A stretch of DNA of 16,753 nucleotides. Origin: an uncultured Desulfobacterium sp. (GTDB lineage Bacteria > Desulfobacterota > Desulfobacteria > Desulfobacterales > Desulfobacteraceae). Below are positions 1-6,847 of the stretch, in pieces; position 1 is the first letter of the stretch; each line of letters starts with the position of its first letter. Made by a program: the position numbers and the translations under genes. The stretch covers positions 1-16,753 of the forward strand of contig CAKZLA010000559.1 in assembly GCA_937124525.1 (NCBI GenBank), given 5' to 3'. The notes beneath the pieces are model-generated. The model ran no database searches and had not been told where the DNA came from. It saw nothing but the letters and a program-made list of their open reading frames with translations.

Positions 1-2
1 GA

Positions 3-287
3 ATTCTTCACAGCGACGGCGACATCATAGACCCGGTGGATATGGTTCTGGCAGATCAAAAAAAACCAATTCAAGCCACTTGCCCCGATGCTGAGAACCT
101 CTTCAAATTGCCTTATAAAGAGGCAAAAGAGGAGTTGCTCCAGCAGTTTAACCATAATTACATCGGCACCCTTCTCTCCCTTACAGGGGGTAATGTCACC
201 CAGGCAGCCCGGCAGTGCGGTCTGGAACGCCAGGCCCTGCAACAGATCATGAAACGATTTACCATCAATGCAGATACCTACCGATGA
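3..287 (+). CDS. Sigma-54-dependent response regulator/activator, C-terminal fragment
   Basis: Partial gene cut by the left edge; the frame is open from base 3, giving 94 residues. The opening residues (ILHSDGDIIDPVDM) resemble the end of the AAA+ domain of NtrC-family activators, where the C-terminal helical subdomain carries an 'RAVIL..G..I.P.DL' pattern. The last 40 residues (YIGTLLSLTGGNVTQAARQCGL...) are a Fis-type helix-turn-helix that would bind upstream activator sites. Such proteins drive transcription by RNA polymerase carrying sigma-54. The stop codon overlaps the next start codon in an ATGA at 284-287, so the RlmN-like gene is probably translationally coupled to it. The sensor or receiver part and the target promoter lie outside the window. 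Family assignment is firm; whether it is a true response regulator cannot be seen. Confidence 0.85.
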   Translation: MLHSDGDIIDPVDMVLADQKKPIQATCPDAENLFKLPYKEAKEELLQQFNHNYIGTLLSLTGGNVTQAARQCGLERQALQQIMKRFTINADTYR

Positions 288-1417
288 ATCTTAATATTCT
301 GGCACTGACATGCAGCCAAATTGCCCAGTATTTGCAAGATAACCACGGCAAGGGGAAATTTCACGCACGGGCACTGATCCGTGAAATCATTAAAACGGGA
401 AACCTGAAATTTCATCTGGCCCGGGAATTCCAGGACTCTCCCCGTTTAACAGAGAGCTTAGTCCAAGACCTCTTTTTCCCACCCATGGAAATCATTGAGC
501 AACAGGAAGCATCGGGCACCCTGAAGTTTGTCACACAACTCAAAGACGGCCTTACCATTGAATCGGTGGTCATCCCCATGAAACGCTACAGCACCCTGTG
601 TGTCTCCACCCAGGCAGGCTGTCGCATGGGATGCATTTTCTGCGAAACGGCAAAACAGGGATTTCAAAGAAATCTCGCCGTACACGAAATCACAGGACAA
701 CTCTTTTTAGCAAGGTTCACACTGAAAAAAAAGATCAAAAATATTGTTTTCATGGGGATGGGCGAACCCTTTGACAATCCGGAATCGTTGTTCCAGGCCA
801 TCCGGGTGTTCAACGATCCCCGGGGATTTGACGTGGCCCTTCGACACATGACCGTCTCCACCTGTGGCCTGATACCGGGCATACAATCCCTTGCCCGGCA
901 AGGGATGCCCCAGATCAATCTGGCGGTTTCCATCAACAGTGCAGATGATGGGATCAGGTCCATGCTCATGCCGGTGAATCAACGATATTCCCTGACAAAA
1001 TTAAAGGATGCCCTGCTGGCATATCCCCTTCTTTCCCGCCGGGTGATCTTCATTGAATATATTCTGATCAAAAATATCAATGACTCACGAAAAGACGCAG
1101 AAAAGCTGGTGACATACCTTTCAGGACTGACGGTACGGGTAAATCTAATCGCCTATAATCCCACTGTCCCTGACCATGAAACTAAGCAGGTATCAGGAAA
1201 AGACGGCACTCCATTATCCTTGCAATCCGTTGACGATGAAGCGCTGCATGAATTTGCCACCATTTTGGAAACCGCAGGACTTTTTGTGGTCAAACGATGG
1301 GCCAAGGGCCGAAGCCTCCAGGCAGGATGTGGCCAGCTTTCAGGCAAACAAAGAGTCAAACCAATGCGCATCGTCAGCATTTATCAGAAGAGTGAACGAT
1401 CAACACAGATTGTCTGA
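284..1417 (+). CDS. RlmN/Cfr-family radical SAM 23S rRNA (adenine-C2)-methyltransferase-like protein
   Basis: 377 residues from the ATG at 284, chosen because it overlaps the preceding stop (ATGA) and gives the family's usual length; the open frame runs further upstream without support. RlmN methylates C2 of an adenine in 23S rRNA (and in some tRNAs) by a radical mechanism using a methylated cysteine. Visible residues are the [4Fe-4S] ligands C113-x3-C117-x2-C120 (CRMGCIFC), the GMGEP SAM-binding motif, C106 seven residues before the cluster (equivalent to E. coli C118), and C349 in the C-terminal GCGQL motif (equivalent to the methylated C355). All catalytic cysteines are therefore present. 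The sequence departs from textbook RlmN (CETAKQGF, GEPFDN), so it may be a paralogue of the housekeeping enzyme. Cfr (C8 specificity) cannot be excluded by eye. Coupling to a sigma-54 activator gene is unusual. Confidence 0.85.
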   Translation: MNLNILALTCSQIAQYLQDNHGKGKFHARALIREIIKTGNLKFHLAREFQDSPRLTESLVQDLFFPPMEIIEQQEASGTLKFVTQLKDGLTIESVVIPMKRYSTLCVSTQAGCRMGCIFCETAKQGFQRNLAVHEITGQLFLARFTLKKKIKNIVFMGMGEPFDNPESLFQAIRVFNDPRGFDVALRHMTVSTCGLIPGIQSLARQGMPQINLAVSINSADDGIRSMLMPVNQRYSLTKLKDALLAYPLLSRRVIFIEYILIKNINDSRKDAEKLVTYLSGLTVRVNLIAYNPTVPDHETKQVSGKDGTPLSLQSVDDEALHEFATILETAGLFVVKRWAKGRSLQAGCGQLSGKQRVKPMRIVSIYQKSERSTQIV

Positions 1418-1449
1418 ATGGGAAAAACAAAAACACAGGAAGATTCAGG

Positions 1450-1629
1450 TCAGTACCCTACGTGGCGATCGCCGATAAAGGGATCTCTTAGAGAGTCGTT
1501 CAGTTCGGTTTCAGGATAGGGGATGGTGGTATCATGCTGGGATTCAAACTTCTTTACCGCACCGCAACAGGGGCAGGTTTTCTGATCTTTCAAAAGTATT
1601 ACGCCACATGATTTACATACATTTTCCAT
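1450..1629 (-). CDS. Small zinc-ribbon protein, function unknown
   Basis: 59 residues starting at the ATG at 1629, preceded by a good Shine-Dalgarno sequence (AAGGAGAT about 9 nt upstream). The open frame extends 19 codons further, but without an RBS. Two CxxC-type knuckles are visible, C5-x2-C8 and C19-x2-C22 (CKSCG...CPCCG), typical of a zinc ribbon or rubredoxin-like metal site. The remaining C-terminal half is acidic and polar with no recognised motif. It converges on the RlmN-like gene with 32 bp between stops. No function is assigned; small zinc ribbons of this kind are common in anaerobes and may bind nucleic acid or a protein partner. Confidence 0.65.
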   Translation of the reverse strand: MENVCKSCGVILLKDQKTCPCCGAVKKFESQHDTTIPYPETELNDSLRDPFIGDRHVGY

Positions 1630-1714
1630 AATCAAATATCTCCTTTCTTTAACCAGTTTTACAAATATCTCCACGACACAACCCAAGTGTTAAAACTGGT
1701 TGTTATGGGGTCTT

Positions 1715-1819
1715 GACTTCACAGGGAAGATAAGTCAAATCCCCCTAAAGCGTATTATCCAAAAATTACGCACTGAACGTCCCTGGAAACAGGAACAATT
1801 GGGAAAGGTTGCGTCATGA
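1715..1819 (+). pseudogene. Relic of an XRE-family helix-turn-helix regulator
   Basis: An open stretch ending at the TGA at 1817-1819 encodes ...IPLKRIIQKLRTERPWKQEQLG-KVAS. This matches the first two helices of XRE/Cro-type HTH domains (I..LR.ER.WSQEQLA...A). It stops just where the recognition helix should begin. There is no ATG or clear RBS, and no continuation of the domain was found immediately downstream. It therefore looks like a decayed or truncated copy. The match is by pattern only and covers about 25 residues, so chance similarity remains possible. Confidence 0.4.
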
Positions 1820-2196
1820 ATTATGAGCATATGATATATGCCAATGCCCCCCTTGTCAACCCTGGGTAATCAATTATTCAAATTTTTTTATATTGACAGA
1901 TATTGAGCAGAGCTCGTCGGGCAGGAGGCAGGTTTGGTTTATAGGCATTATTATGGGGGGTTATAAGACTATCATCATGATAATTAATAACGCGAACAAA
2001 CAAATTCTAACACCCTGATCCGGGATTGAAAAACGCCCCAAAAGCTTGATCATCAAGCATTGAGTTGTCTTTTTCATCTGCTTGATGAGCCATGGAATAC
2101 GGTCAAGGCATATCTTAAAAATGCCCCTCCCCGGGTAAATACTCACAAAATTTTAATACGTTCAGTAATTACCCGTGAAAAGGGATCTAAAAGAGG
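1820..2196. other. Intergenic stretch without a supported gene
   Basis: About 380 bp between the HTH relic and the acuB stop, AT-rich in its first part. No ORF has both an RBS and a plausible protein. No strong terminator is seen for acuB. A weak imperfect hairpin (CTTTCCCAGAAAG on the minus strand) sits at the very end of acuB but lacks a T tract. Confidence 0.5.
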
Positions 2197-2874
2197 CTAT
2201 TCTTTCTGGGAAAGATTATCAAGATACCAGGACATGGGGTCCAGCAGGGAAAACCCAAGGGCTGTGATTTTCTTTTTGACCCGAACCACATTGTTGGTCA
2301 AAAGATAAATAAATACGGCCCGCTTATCAGATTCCCAATGGCGATTGACAAGCACACTGCCAAAGGAGATACCCTCTTCGGTGATGGCGTCCACAATCTT
2401 TTTCAATTGCCCCACTTTTTCTTCCACCAGCACACAAATCAGTGTGCCCGGTTCATGGATGTTGAGCACATTGATAAAAGAGCTGAGTAGATCCCGAACG
2501 GAAAGGACTCCCATGAGTTCTTTTTTTTCATTAACAACGGGAAAGGCCCCCACCCTGTACTTCTGGATCAAAAGTAAGGCATCCTGGATGGTATCCATGA
2601 CTGAAATACTTTTAGGATTAACCGTCATAATATCCTTCACTTTCAGATTGCTCAAATTTGCTTTTTCCTCCGCACTTTGAGAATCCTTGATCAGGCTGTA
2701 GGGCATGGCACTTCTGATATCTCTATCCGTAACAATGGCCACGAGCTTATTTTCAACATCCACAATGGGCAGATGACGAATTTGCTTTTCCGCCATGAGT
2801 TGCTGTGCTTCAAACACGGAAGCATTCTGGTCAATGGTGATCACTGTTCTTTTCATGTGATTGCTGACAAACAT
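2197..2874 (-). CDS. acuB: AcuB-like protein with two CBS domains and a C-terminal ACT domain
   Basis: 225 residues from the ATG at 2874, which has a strong RBS (GGAGGAG, 5 nt spacing); the open frame continues upstream without one. CBS domain 1 spans about residues 7-56 (HMKRTVITIDQNASVFEA ... LVAIVTDRDI) and CBS domain 2 about 80-132 (VKDIMTVNPKSISVMDT ... MGVLSVRDLL). An ACT-like fold follows at about 143-212. CBS pairs bind adenosyl nucleotides and ACT domains bind small ligands, so this is probably a sensor or regulator rather than an enzyme. The CBS-CBS-ACT order and the acuC gene just upstream match AcuB of the Bacillus acuABC locus, which affects acetyl-CoA synthetase activity. No acuA acetyltransferase or acs gene is in the window. 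The gene is probably cotranscribed with acuC despite the 118-bp gap, which holds a repeat. Confidence 0.8.
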   Translation of the reverse strand: MFVSNHMKRTVITIDQNASVFEAQQLMAEKQIRHLPIVDVENKLVAIVTDRDIRSAMPYSLIKDSQSAEEKANLSNLKVKDIMTVNPKSISVMDTIQDALLLIQKYRVGAFPVVNEKKELMGVLSVRDLLSSFINVLNIHEPGTLICVLVEEKVGQLKKIVDAITEEGISFGSVLVNRHWESDKRAVFIYLLTNNVVRVKKKITALGFSLLDPMSWYLDNLSQKE

Positions 2875-2895
2875 CTTTTCTCCTCCAGTTTTTAT

Positions 2896-2989
2896 TTTAT
2901 AAGAAACTCCGTCCAATGATTTGTAATAACTGGAGTTTCGATATTTGTTGTGGGCAGGCCAAATCCCCAATATGGTCTGCCCATGGCAA
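2896..2989 (+). repeat. Two-hairpin repeat element, copy 1 (acuC-acuB gap)
   Basis: Nearly identical to 5330-5423 (only a handful of differences over about 94 nt) and related to 14958-15043. Stem 1 pairs GAAACTCC (2903-2910) with GGAGTTTC (2932-2939) around a loop of about 21 nt. Stem 2 pairs 2945-2960 with 2974-2989: 16 base pairs, four of them G.T/U, around a 13-nt loop. On the plus strand these wobbles are legal in RNA; on the minus strand they become A/C mismatches, so the plus strand is the better RNA. That strand is antisense to the acuC-acuB message. The element ends three bases before the acuC stop codon. Confidence 0.8.
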
Positions 2990-2992
2990 TTA

Positions 2993-3943
2993 TTATGAGT
3001 TAAGAAGAATTTTTATATGATTTCCGGCAAGCTCCGGCAATCGTTCCAGGGAGTACCCCCCCTCCAGAATGGATATCACCCGCCCGTTGCAATGACTCTC
3101 ACCCAAATCCATGATGGTCTGCATCATCCACGAAAAACACTGGGTGCTGACTTTAATATCAGACATTTCATCATCTACATGGGCATCAAATCCCGTGGAA
3201 ACCAAAATCACCTCGGGCTCAAATGTGTTGATGGCAGGCATAAGATCTCCCTGGATCAACATATAGTAGGCATCATCCCCCTGTCCGGGAAGTACCAGGG
3301 AATTTTTGGTAAATCCGTGGCCCCCAAGGGTTCCCACTTCAAAATCCCTTCCAGTTCCGGGGTAGGCAAAGGAGGGATGCTCATGAATGGAATAATAAAA
3401 CACCGATGAATCCTGCTCAAAAATATGCTGGGTACCATTACCATGGTGCACATCAATGTCAATGATGGCCACCTTTTCAATCCCCCATTTTTCCTGGAGA
3501 TATCGGGCAGCAATGGCAATGTTATTAAAATAACAAAATCCCATGGCTTTGTCCCGTTCAGCATGGTGTCCCGGTGGACGCACCGCACAAAAGGCATTGT
3601 CGATTTTATCCGTCATCATCAGATCAACGGTGTCAAGGATGCCACCCACGGCAAGAAAGGCAGATTCATAGGAGTCCATGGAGATACAGTTATCTGGATC
3701 ATCAAAGATGTTGTGCCCGGAAAAGCAGAGCTCTTCAAATCGTCTTATGTAGGCGAGATCATGGATAGCCTCTATCCACTTTAAGTCTGCCCGGGAGGCT
3801 GGAATCATGGTCAGATGCTCCAGCAGACCTTCTTCTTTAATTCCCTCATACACGGCCAGAAGTCGATCAGATGTCTCGGGATGATGCGGTCCTGTATCGT
3901 GGAGTATGTATCTATTGTCGTGTAAATAACCAGTTCGTTTCAT
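2993..3943 (-). CDS. acuC: AcuC-like histone-deacetylase-family protein (arginase/deacetylase fold)
   Basis: 316 residues, full length for the family, starting at the ATG at 3943 with only a weak GGGG-type RBS. It is predicted to be a zinc hydrolase that removes acetyl groups from lysine, or possibly from acetylpolyamines. Visible active-site signatures are the tandem histidines H126-H127 (RPPGHHAE), zinc ligands D164 and H166 in DIDVHHGNGT, the third ligand D253 in STGFDAH, and the transition-state tyrosine Y297 in LEGGYSLE. In Bacillus, AcuC deacetylates acetyl-CoA synthetase. The neighbouring acuB supports the same name here, but the substrate is inferred. Sequence style is also close to acetylpolyamine amidohydrolases and other bacterial class II-like HDACs. 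Confidence 0.85.
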   Translation of the reverse strand: MKRTGYLHDNRYILHDTGPHHPETSDRLLAVYEGIKEEGLLEHLTMIPASRADLKWIEAIHDLAYIRRFEELCFSGHNIFDDPDNCISMDSYESAFLAVGGILDTVDLMMTDKIDNAFCAVRPPGHHAERDKAMGFCYFNNIAIAARYLQEKWGIEKVAIIDIDVHHGNGTQHIFEQDSSVFYYSIHEHPSFAYPGTGRDFEVGTLGGHGFTKNSLVLPGQGDDAYYMLIQGDLMPAINTFEPEVILVSTGFDAHVDDEMSDIKVSTQCFSWMMQTIMDLGESHCNGRVISILEGGYSLERLPELAGNHIKILLNS

Positions 3944-4021
3944 AAAAAAATCCCCATCCGGACAAACCGGAATTCATTATTATTTCAAATAATTTTTTCT
4001 TCCCAGAATTTTTCCGAAGAT

Positions 4022-4037
4022 CTGACAGGCTTGTCAG
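4022..4037. promoter_or_regulatory. Palindrome upstream of acuC, possible operator
   Basis: CTGACA-GGCT-TGTCAG is a perfect 6+6 bp inverted repeat with a 4-bp spacer, 79 bp upstream of the acuC start. A further TTGTCA half-site follows at about 4041. Position and symmetry suit a dimeric repressor site, but no clear -35/-10 pair could be placed for acuC, so the role is inferred. Confidence 0.3.
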
Positions 4038-4245
4038 CCCTTGTCATACCAAACGGATATGGGACAAAGTGACGGGGTGATCCCATGAACACCATTCATT
4101 TCATTATAATAAAAATAGTGCCCTGGAAAATGTAATATGGCAAATGAAGCACACCCATTTCTTTTGACGCATTCTTTAAAAGATTACTCTTCACATATTT
4201 CCAGTTTGTGTCAAGAAAATAATAAAAAAGAATTTTAAAACAAAA

Positions 4246-4274
4246 TAGACTTCAGTCTAAAATGTTATTATACT
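4246..4274 (+). promoter_or_regulatory. Promoter of the epimerase gene with an overlapping palindromic operator
   Basis: TAGACT-TC-AGTCTA (4246-4259) is a perfect inverted repeat of the kind bound by TetR-family repressors. Its left half also serves as the -35 box (TAGACT, four of six matches to TTGACA). After exactly 17 bp comes TATACT (4269-4274), a good -10 box. A repressor bound here would block RNA polymerase. The regulator gene is not recognisable in the window. The rest of the gap 3944-4304 is AT-rich with no gene. Confidence 0.55.
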
Positions 4275-4322
4275 TATTTTTAAAGAGAACCGACACAACA
4301 AATAATGAAAAAGAGAGGGCGT

Positions 4323-5222
4323 ATGAAAATAACCATCACAGGCGCATCAGGTTTTGTTGGCACCCATCTCACCCGCATCATGCTTGGACAGGGTCATAAC
4401 GTTACAGGGGTGGGAACCTCTGCCACACATCCCCATGCAGGAACAAACAATTTTAACTGGGTCAGTGCCGATACCACCCGGCCCGGCCCGTGGCAGACAT
4501 CCGTGGCAGAGGCGGAGGTCATCATAAATTTAACAGGCAAAAACATTTTTGGATACTGGACAGACCGTTATAAATCCCAGATTTATGACAGCCGCATTTT
4601 AACCACAAGAAACATTGTAGCAGCCCTTCCAGAAGACAACTGCACCGTTTTATTGAATACTTCAGCCATTGGATATTACGGTAACTGCGGGGAAAACTCG
4701 TTGACGGAAAATCAAAATCCCGGGGATGATTTTCTGGCATCGGTGTGCATCGACTGGGAAAAAGAGGCACTCAAGGCCAGGAAAACAGGATGCCGGGTGG
4801 TCCTCATGCGGTTTGGGGTGGTGCTGGGCAGGCATGGCGGAGCCCTTGAAAAAATGATTCCCGCCTTTAAATTGTTTGCCGGGGGCCCATTGGGCAAGGG
4901 GACCCACTGGTTTCCCTGGATTCACATGGAAGATCTTACTGCGGCAATCATGTTTCTCATAAAAAATCAGAATCTTTCCGGCCCGTTTAATTTTTGTGCC
5001 CCGGAAACTGTTCGTCAGAAAATCTTTGCAAAAGAACTTGGCAGCGCATTGAAACGCCCCAGCATTATGCCAGCTCCTGCATTTATGATGAAACTTGCAT
5101 TAGGGGAGATGAGTAACGCAATCATGAGCAGCCAAAAGGCCATTCCCAGTGCCCTGGTCCAAGGGGGATTTCAATTTAATTTTCCCAGCCTCAGCGCTGC
5201 ACTAAGGGATATTCTCATGTAA
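4323..5222 (+). CDS. TIGR01777-family epimerase (NAD(P)-binding, SDR superfamily)
   Basis: 299 residues from the ATG at 4323, which gives the normal family N-terminus (MKITITGASGFVG) and has GAGAGGG just upstream. An in-frame ATG at 4305 would add six basic residues. The Rossmann dinucleotide motif GASGFVG is at residues 7-13. Next come the family segments NLTGKNIFGYWTDRYK and SRILTTRNIV (about 69-98), then the SAIGYYG catalytic-type segment (about 114-120) with the Tyr seen in extended SDRs. PWIHMEDL and a C-terminal DUF1731-like region follow. Members (E. coli YfcH, human SDR39U1) have no settled substrate. Homologues are often fused to or beside SRPBCC proteins, and one (6365-6847) lies in the facing unit here. 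A TetR-like operator sits over the promoter. Confidence 0.85.
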   Translation: MKITITGASGFVGTHLTRIMLGQGHNVTGVGTSATHPHAGTNNFNWVSADTTRPGPWQTSVAEAEVIINLTGKNIFGYWTDRYKSQIYDSRILTTRNIVAALPEDNCTVLLNTSAIGYYGNCGENSLTENQNPGDDFLASVCIDWEKEALKARKTGCRVVLMRFGVVLGRHGGALEKMIPAFKLFAGGPLGKGTHWFPWIHMEDLTAAIMFLIKNQNLSGPFNFCAPETVRQKIFAKELGSALKRPSIMPAPAFMMKLALGEMSNAIMSSQKAIPSALVQGGFQFNFPSLSAALRDILM

Positions 5223-5329
5223 TAGATCCTTCACAGATTATTGTAAATTTTCAATAAATCCTGGCTTTCAGGGAATCCTTTTGAATAGCATCGGGCATTT
5301 AAAAGGTAAGCAGGCTTTCCCACCCCGAG

Positions 5330-5423
5330 TTTATAAGAAACTCCGCCCAATGATTTGTAATAACTGGAGTTTCGATATTTGTTGTGGGCAGGCCAGATCC
5401 CAATACGGTCTGCCCGTGGCAGT
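5330..5423 (+). repeat. Two-hairpin repeat element, copy 2 (after the epimerase gene)
   Basis: Nearly identical to 2896-2989. Stem 1 pairs 5337-5344 with 5366-5373; a further G.T closes the loop side. Stem 2 pairs 5379-5394 with 5407-5422, 16 pairs including six G.T. Two pairs that are T-A in copy 1 are T.G here, changes that keep pairing only if the plus strand is the RNA. It lies 107 bp past the epimerase stop, in a convergent intergenic region, so it could be in that gene's 3' untranslated region. No T tract follows, so it is not a standard terminator. Confidence 0.8.
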
Positions 5424-5436
5424 TATTGAGAACTTA

Positions 5437-5475
5437 GGGCGCGTTCCCATTTTCCCGGTCGGAGGCTTCATTAGC
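5437..5475 (+). repeat. REP-like repeat, copy A
   Basis: The 22-nt core 5437-5458 (GGGC...TTCCCATTT...CCCGG) matches the cores at 11086-11107 (18/22) and, inverted, 11177-11198 (19/22). The match to the latter extends without gaps to ATTAGC (39 nt). A GGGGTCAGG motif follows at 5479, as one also flanks the hypD-hypE copy. The element directly abuts two-hairpin copy 2 and reaches the stop of the PAS-LuxR gene. Confidence 0.65.
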
Positions 5476-5482
5476 GATGGGG

Positions 5483-6361
5483 TCAGGAAAGGGACATGAG
5501 ATGGGAACGAAGATTTTTTTTCCGATCGGAAATGCCCAGTTTTTTGCGAATGTTTTTTCGATGAAAGTGCACCGTGGATTCTGAGACACACAAAATATCA
5601 GAAATTTCCTTGCTGGGCTTTCCCTCTTTAACCAAGGTGGCCACCTGGAGTTCCTGGGGGGTTAAAAAAATCCCGGCATGGCTGAGACGGTTCGTAAAAG
5701 GAGAGATAATAGCCATGAGTTGGGAATCGATAATCCCCACTATTTTCTGATCTTCTGCCCGCAGGGGGGCTGACTTTAATCGATCAAGGTAAGGCAGAAT
5801 CCTCTCCTTGACATTGGTCAACACATTCTGCTCCATCTCTTTTTTATCTGCCTCACGCTGCTCCAGCAGCACCTTCAGGGCAATGTTCTTTTCTTCCAGG
5901 CTTTTTTTCTGTTTTTTAAGATTAACTTCCCCCAGCCGGAGGGCCTCTTCAGCCAGTTTCAACCCGGTGATATCTTCATGGCTCACCAGAAGTTTTAAAG
6001 GCCCTTGGGCTGACAGGCGCAGCACCCGAATATAGTACCAGATACGCTCCCCCGGGGTGTGAAGCTGATACTCCAGACAAAATTCCCCAATGGATCCATC
6101 AATAACCCCTTGAATGCCTTCAATAATTTCCAGGGTTTTCTGCTGGCTATGTCCCAGGATATGTTCACACACCTGTAGATAATTTTCGCCGGGTACATCG
6201 TAACCGCATGGATTTCCCCTTTTCCGGGCACTTTCGTTCCAGGCCCGATTGGTGGAAAGAATAGTACCATTTTCATCCAATATGGCAAGATGGGCAGACA
6301 GGGAATCAAACACCGTGTCGTGCATGGAAAAATCTACATCCCAAATACTTTCTTTATCCAT
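5483..6361 (-). CDS. PAS-domain LuxR-type transcriptional regulator
   Basis: 292 residues. A PAS sensor domain covers about residues 14-132 (FDSLSAHLAILDENGTILSTNRAWNE ... LVSHEDITGLKLAEEA). A charged coiled-coil linker follows (about 134-180). The C-terminal LuxR/GerE helix-turn-helix is at 233-278 (LTPQELQVATLVKEGKPSKEISDIL then a STVHFHRKNIRKKLG recognition helix). No receiver or transmembrane segment is seen, so it is a cytoplasmic one-component regulator whose ligand or cofactor is unknown. The ATG at 6361 lies 3 nt after the SRPBCC stop and its GGGGGTG-type RBS lies inside that gene, so the two are cotranscribed. Its last codons overlap a REP-like flank, which may have altered the C-terminus. 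Confidence 0.85.
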   Translation of the reverse strand: MDKESIWDVDFSMHDTVFDSLSAHLAILDENGTILSTNRAWNESARKRGNPCGYDVPGENYLQVCEHILGHSQQKTLEIIEGIQGVIDGSIGEFCLEYQLHTPGERIWYYIRVLRLSAQGPLKLLVSHEDITGLKLAEEALRLGEVNLKKQKKSLEEKNIALKVLLEQREADKKEMEQNVLTNVKERILPYLDRLKSAPLRAEDQKIVGIIDSQLMAIISPFTNRLSHAGIFLTPQELQVATLVKEGKPSKEISDILCVSESTVHFHRKNIRKKLGISDRKKNLRSHLMSLS

Positions 6362-6364
6362 ATT

Positions 6365-6847
6365 TCACCCCCTCTGGGAGTCAGCACCCGGTTTGCTCTC
6401 TGGAAAAATGGCACTAAAACGTTCCCGGCGGTAATCGAAAATCTGGTTAAGAAGGGGCCGGACAAAAAACGGATGGACCGCCCGTCCCAGGATGGAAAAA
6501 GGCAGTGCATAGGTGACCTGATCCAACATCTCCACACCGGTCTCCAGGGGACGGATTTCATGATAGTGATACCAGAAGGCATAGGGTCCCCGGCGCTGTT
6601 CATCCACAAAGGAGCGATGGGGCCGAATGTGCTTAATTTCCGTGAGCCATGTGCGCCGCCCCCACATGGGTATTTTGATCTGATACTCAACCAGGAGCCC
6701 GTCAAACATTTTATCCGGCACCGGTGATCTAATCTCAAATGCCAGTGAGGGCGGCGTAATCCCGTTAAGATTGGCAGGGTTACTGATAAATTCCCACACC
6801 GCTTCAATGGTTGCCCCCACGGTCTGATGTCGTTGTATGGTGTACAT
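6365..6847 (-). CDS. SRPBCC (START-like) ligand-binding family protein
   Basis: 160 residues from the ATG at 6847, with AAAGGAAT upstream. The pattern fits the COG4276-type cyclase/dehydrase-like SRPBCC fold: an N-terminal strand (YTIQRHQTVGATIEAVWEFI), SNPANLNGITPPSL, VDEQRRGPYAFWYHYHEIRP and a C-terminal amphipathic helix. Such proteins form a deep hydrophobic pocket and bind lipids, polyketides or isoprenoid-like compounds; no catalytic residues can be named. It is the first gene of a unit with the PAS-LuxR regulator and faces the TIGR01777 epimerase, a partner seen fused or adjacent in other bacteria. A shared role in an unknown hydrophobic-metabolite or redox-stress pathway is inference. 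Confidence 0.75.
   Translation of the reverse strand: MYTIQRHQTVGATIEAVWEFISNPANLNGITPPSLAFEIRSPVPDKMFDGLLVEYQIKIPMWGRRTWLTEIKHIRPHRSFVDEQRRGPYAFWYHYHEIRPLETGVEMLDQVTYALPFSILGRAVHPFFVRPLLNQIFDYRRERFSAIFPESKPGADSQRG

Noticed and set aside
1464..1473. GGCGATCGCC palindrome (HIP1-like)
   Set aside because: Single occurrence noticed, inside the zinc-ribbon coding sequence; not meaningful alone.
1893..1898. TTGACA as a -35 box
   Set aside because: No -10 box at 16-18 bp and no gene downstream on that strand.
1961..2146. Minus-strand 61-codon ORF with a hydrophobic C-terminal end
   Set aside because: No RBS, mixed low-complexity composition and no recognisable motif; a chance open frame in AT-rich DNA.
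5260..5285. CCTGGCTTTCAGG hairpin followed by a few T's as terminator of the epimerase gene
   Set aside because: The stem is only four pairs and the T run is short and displaced; too weak to call.
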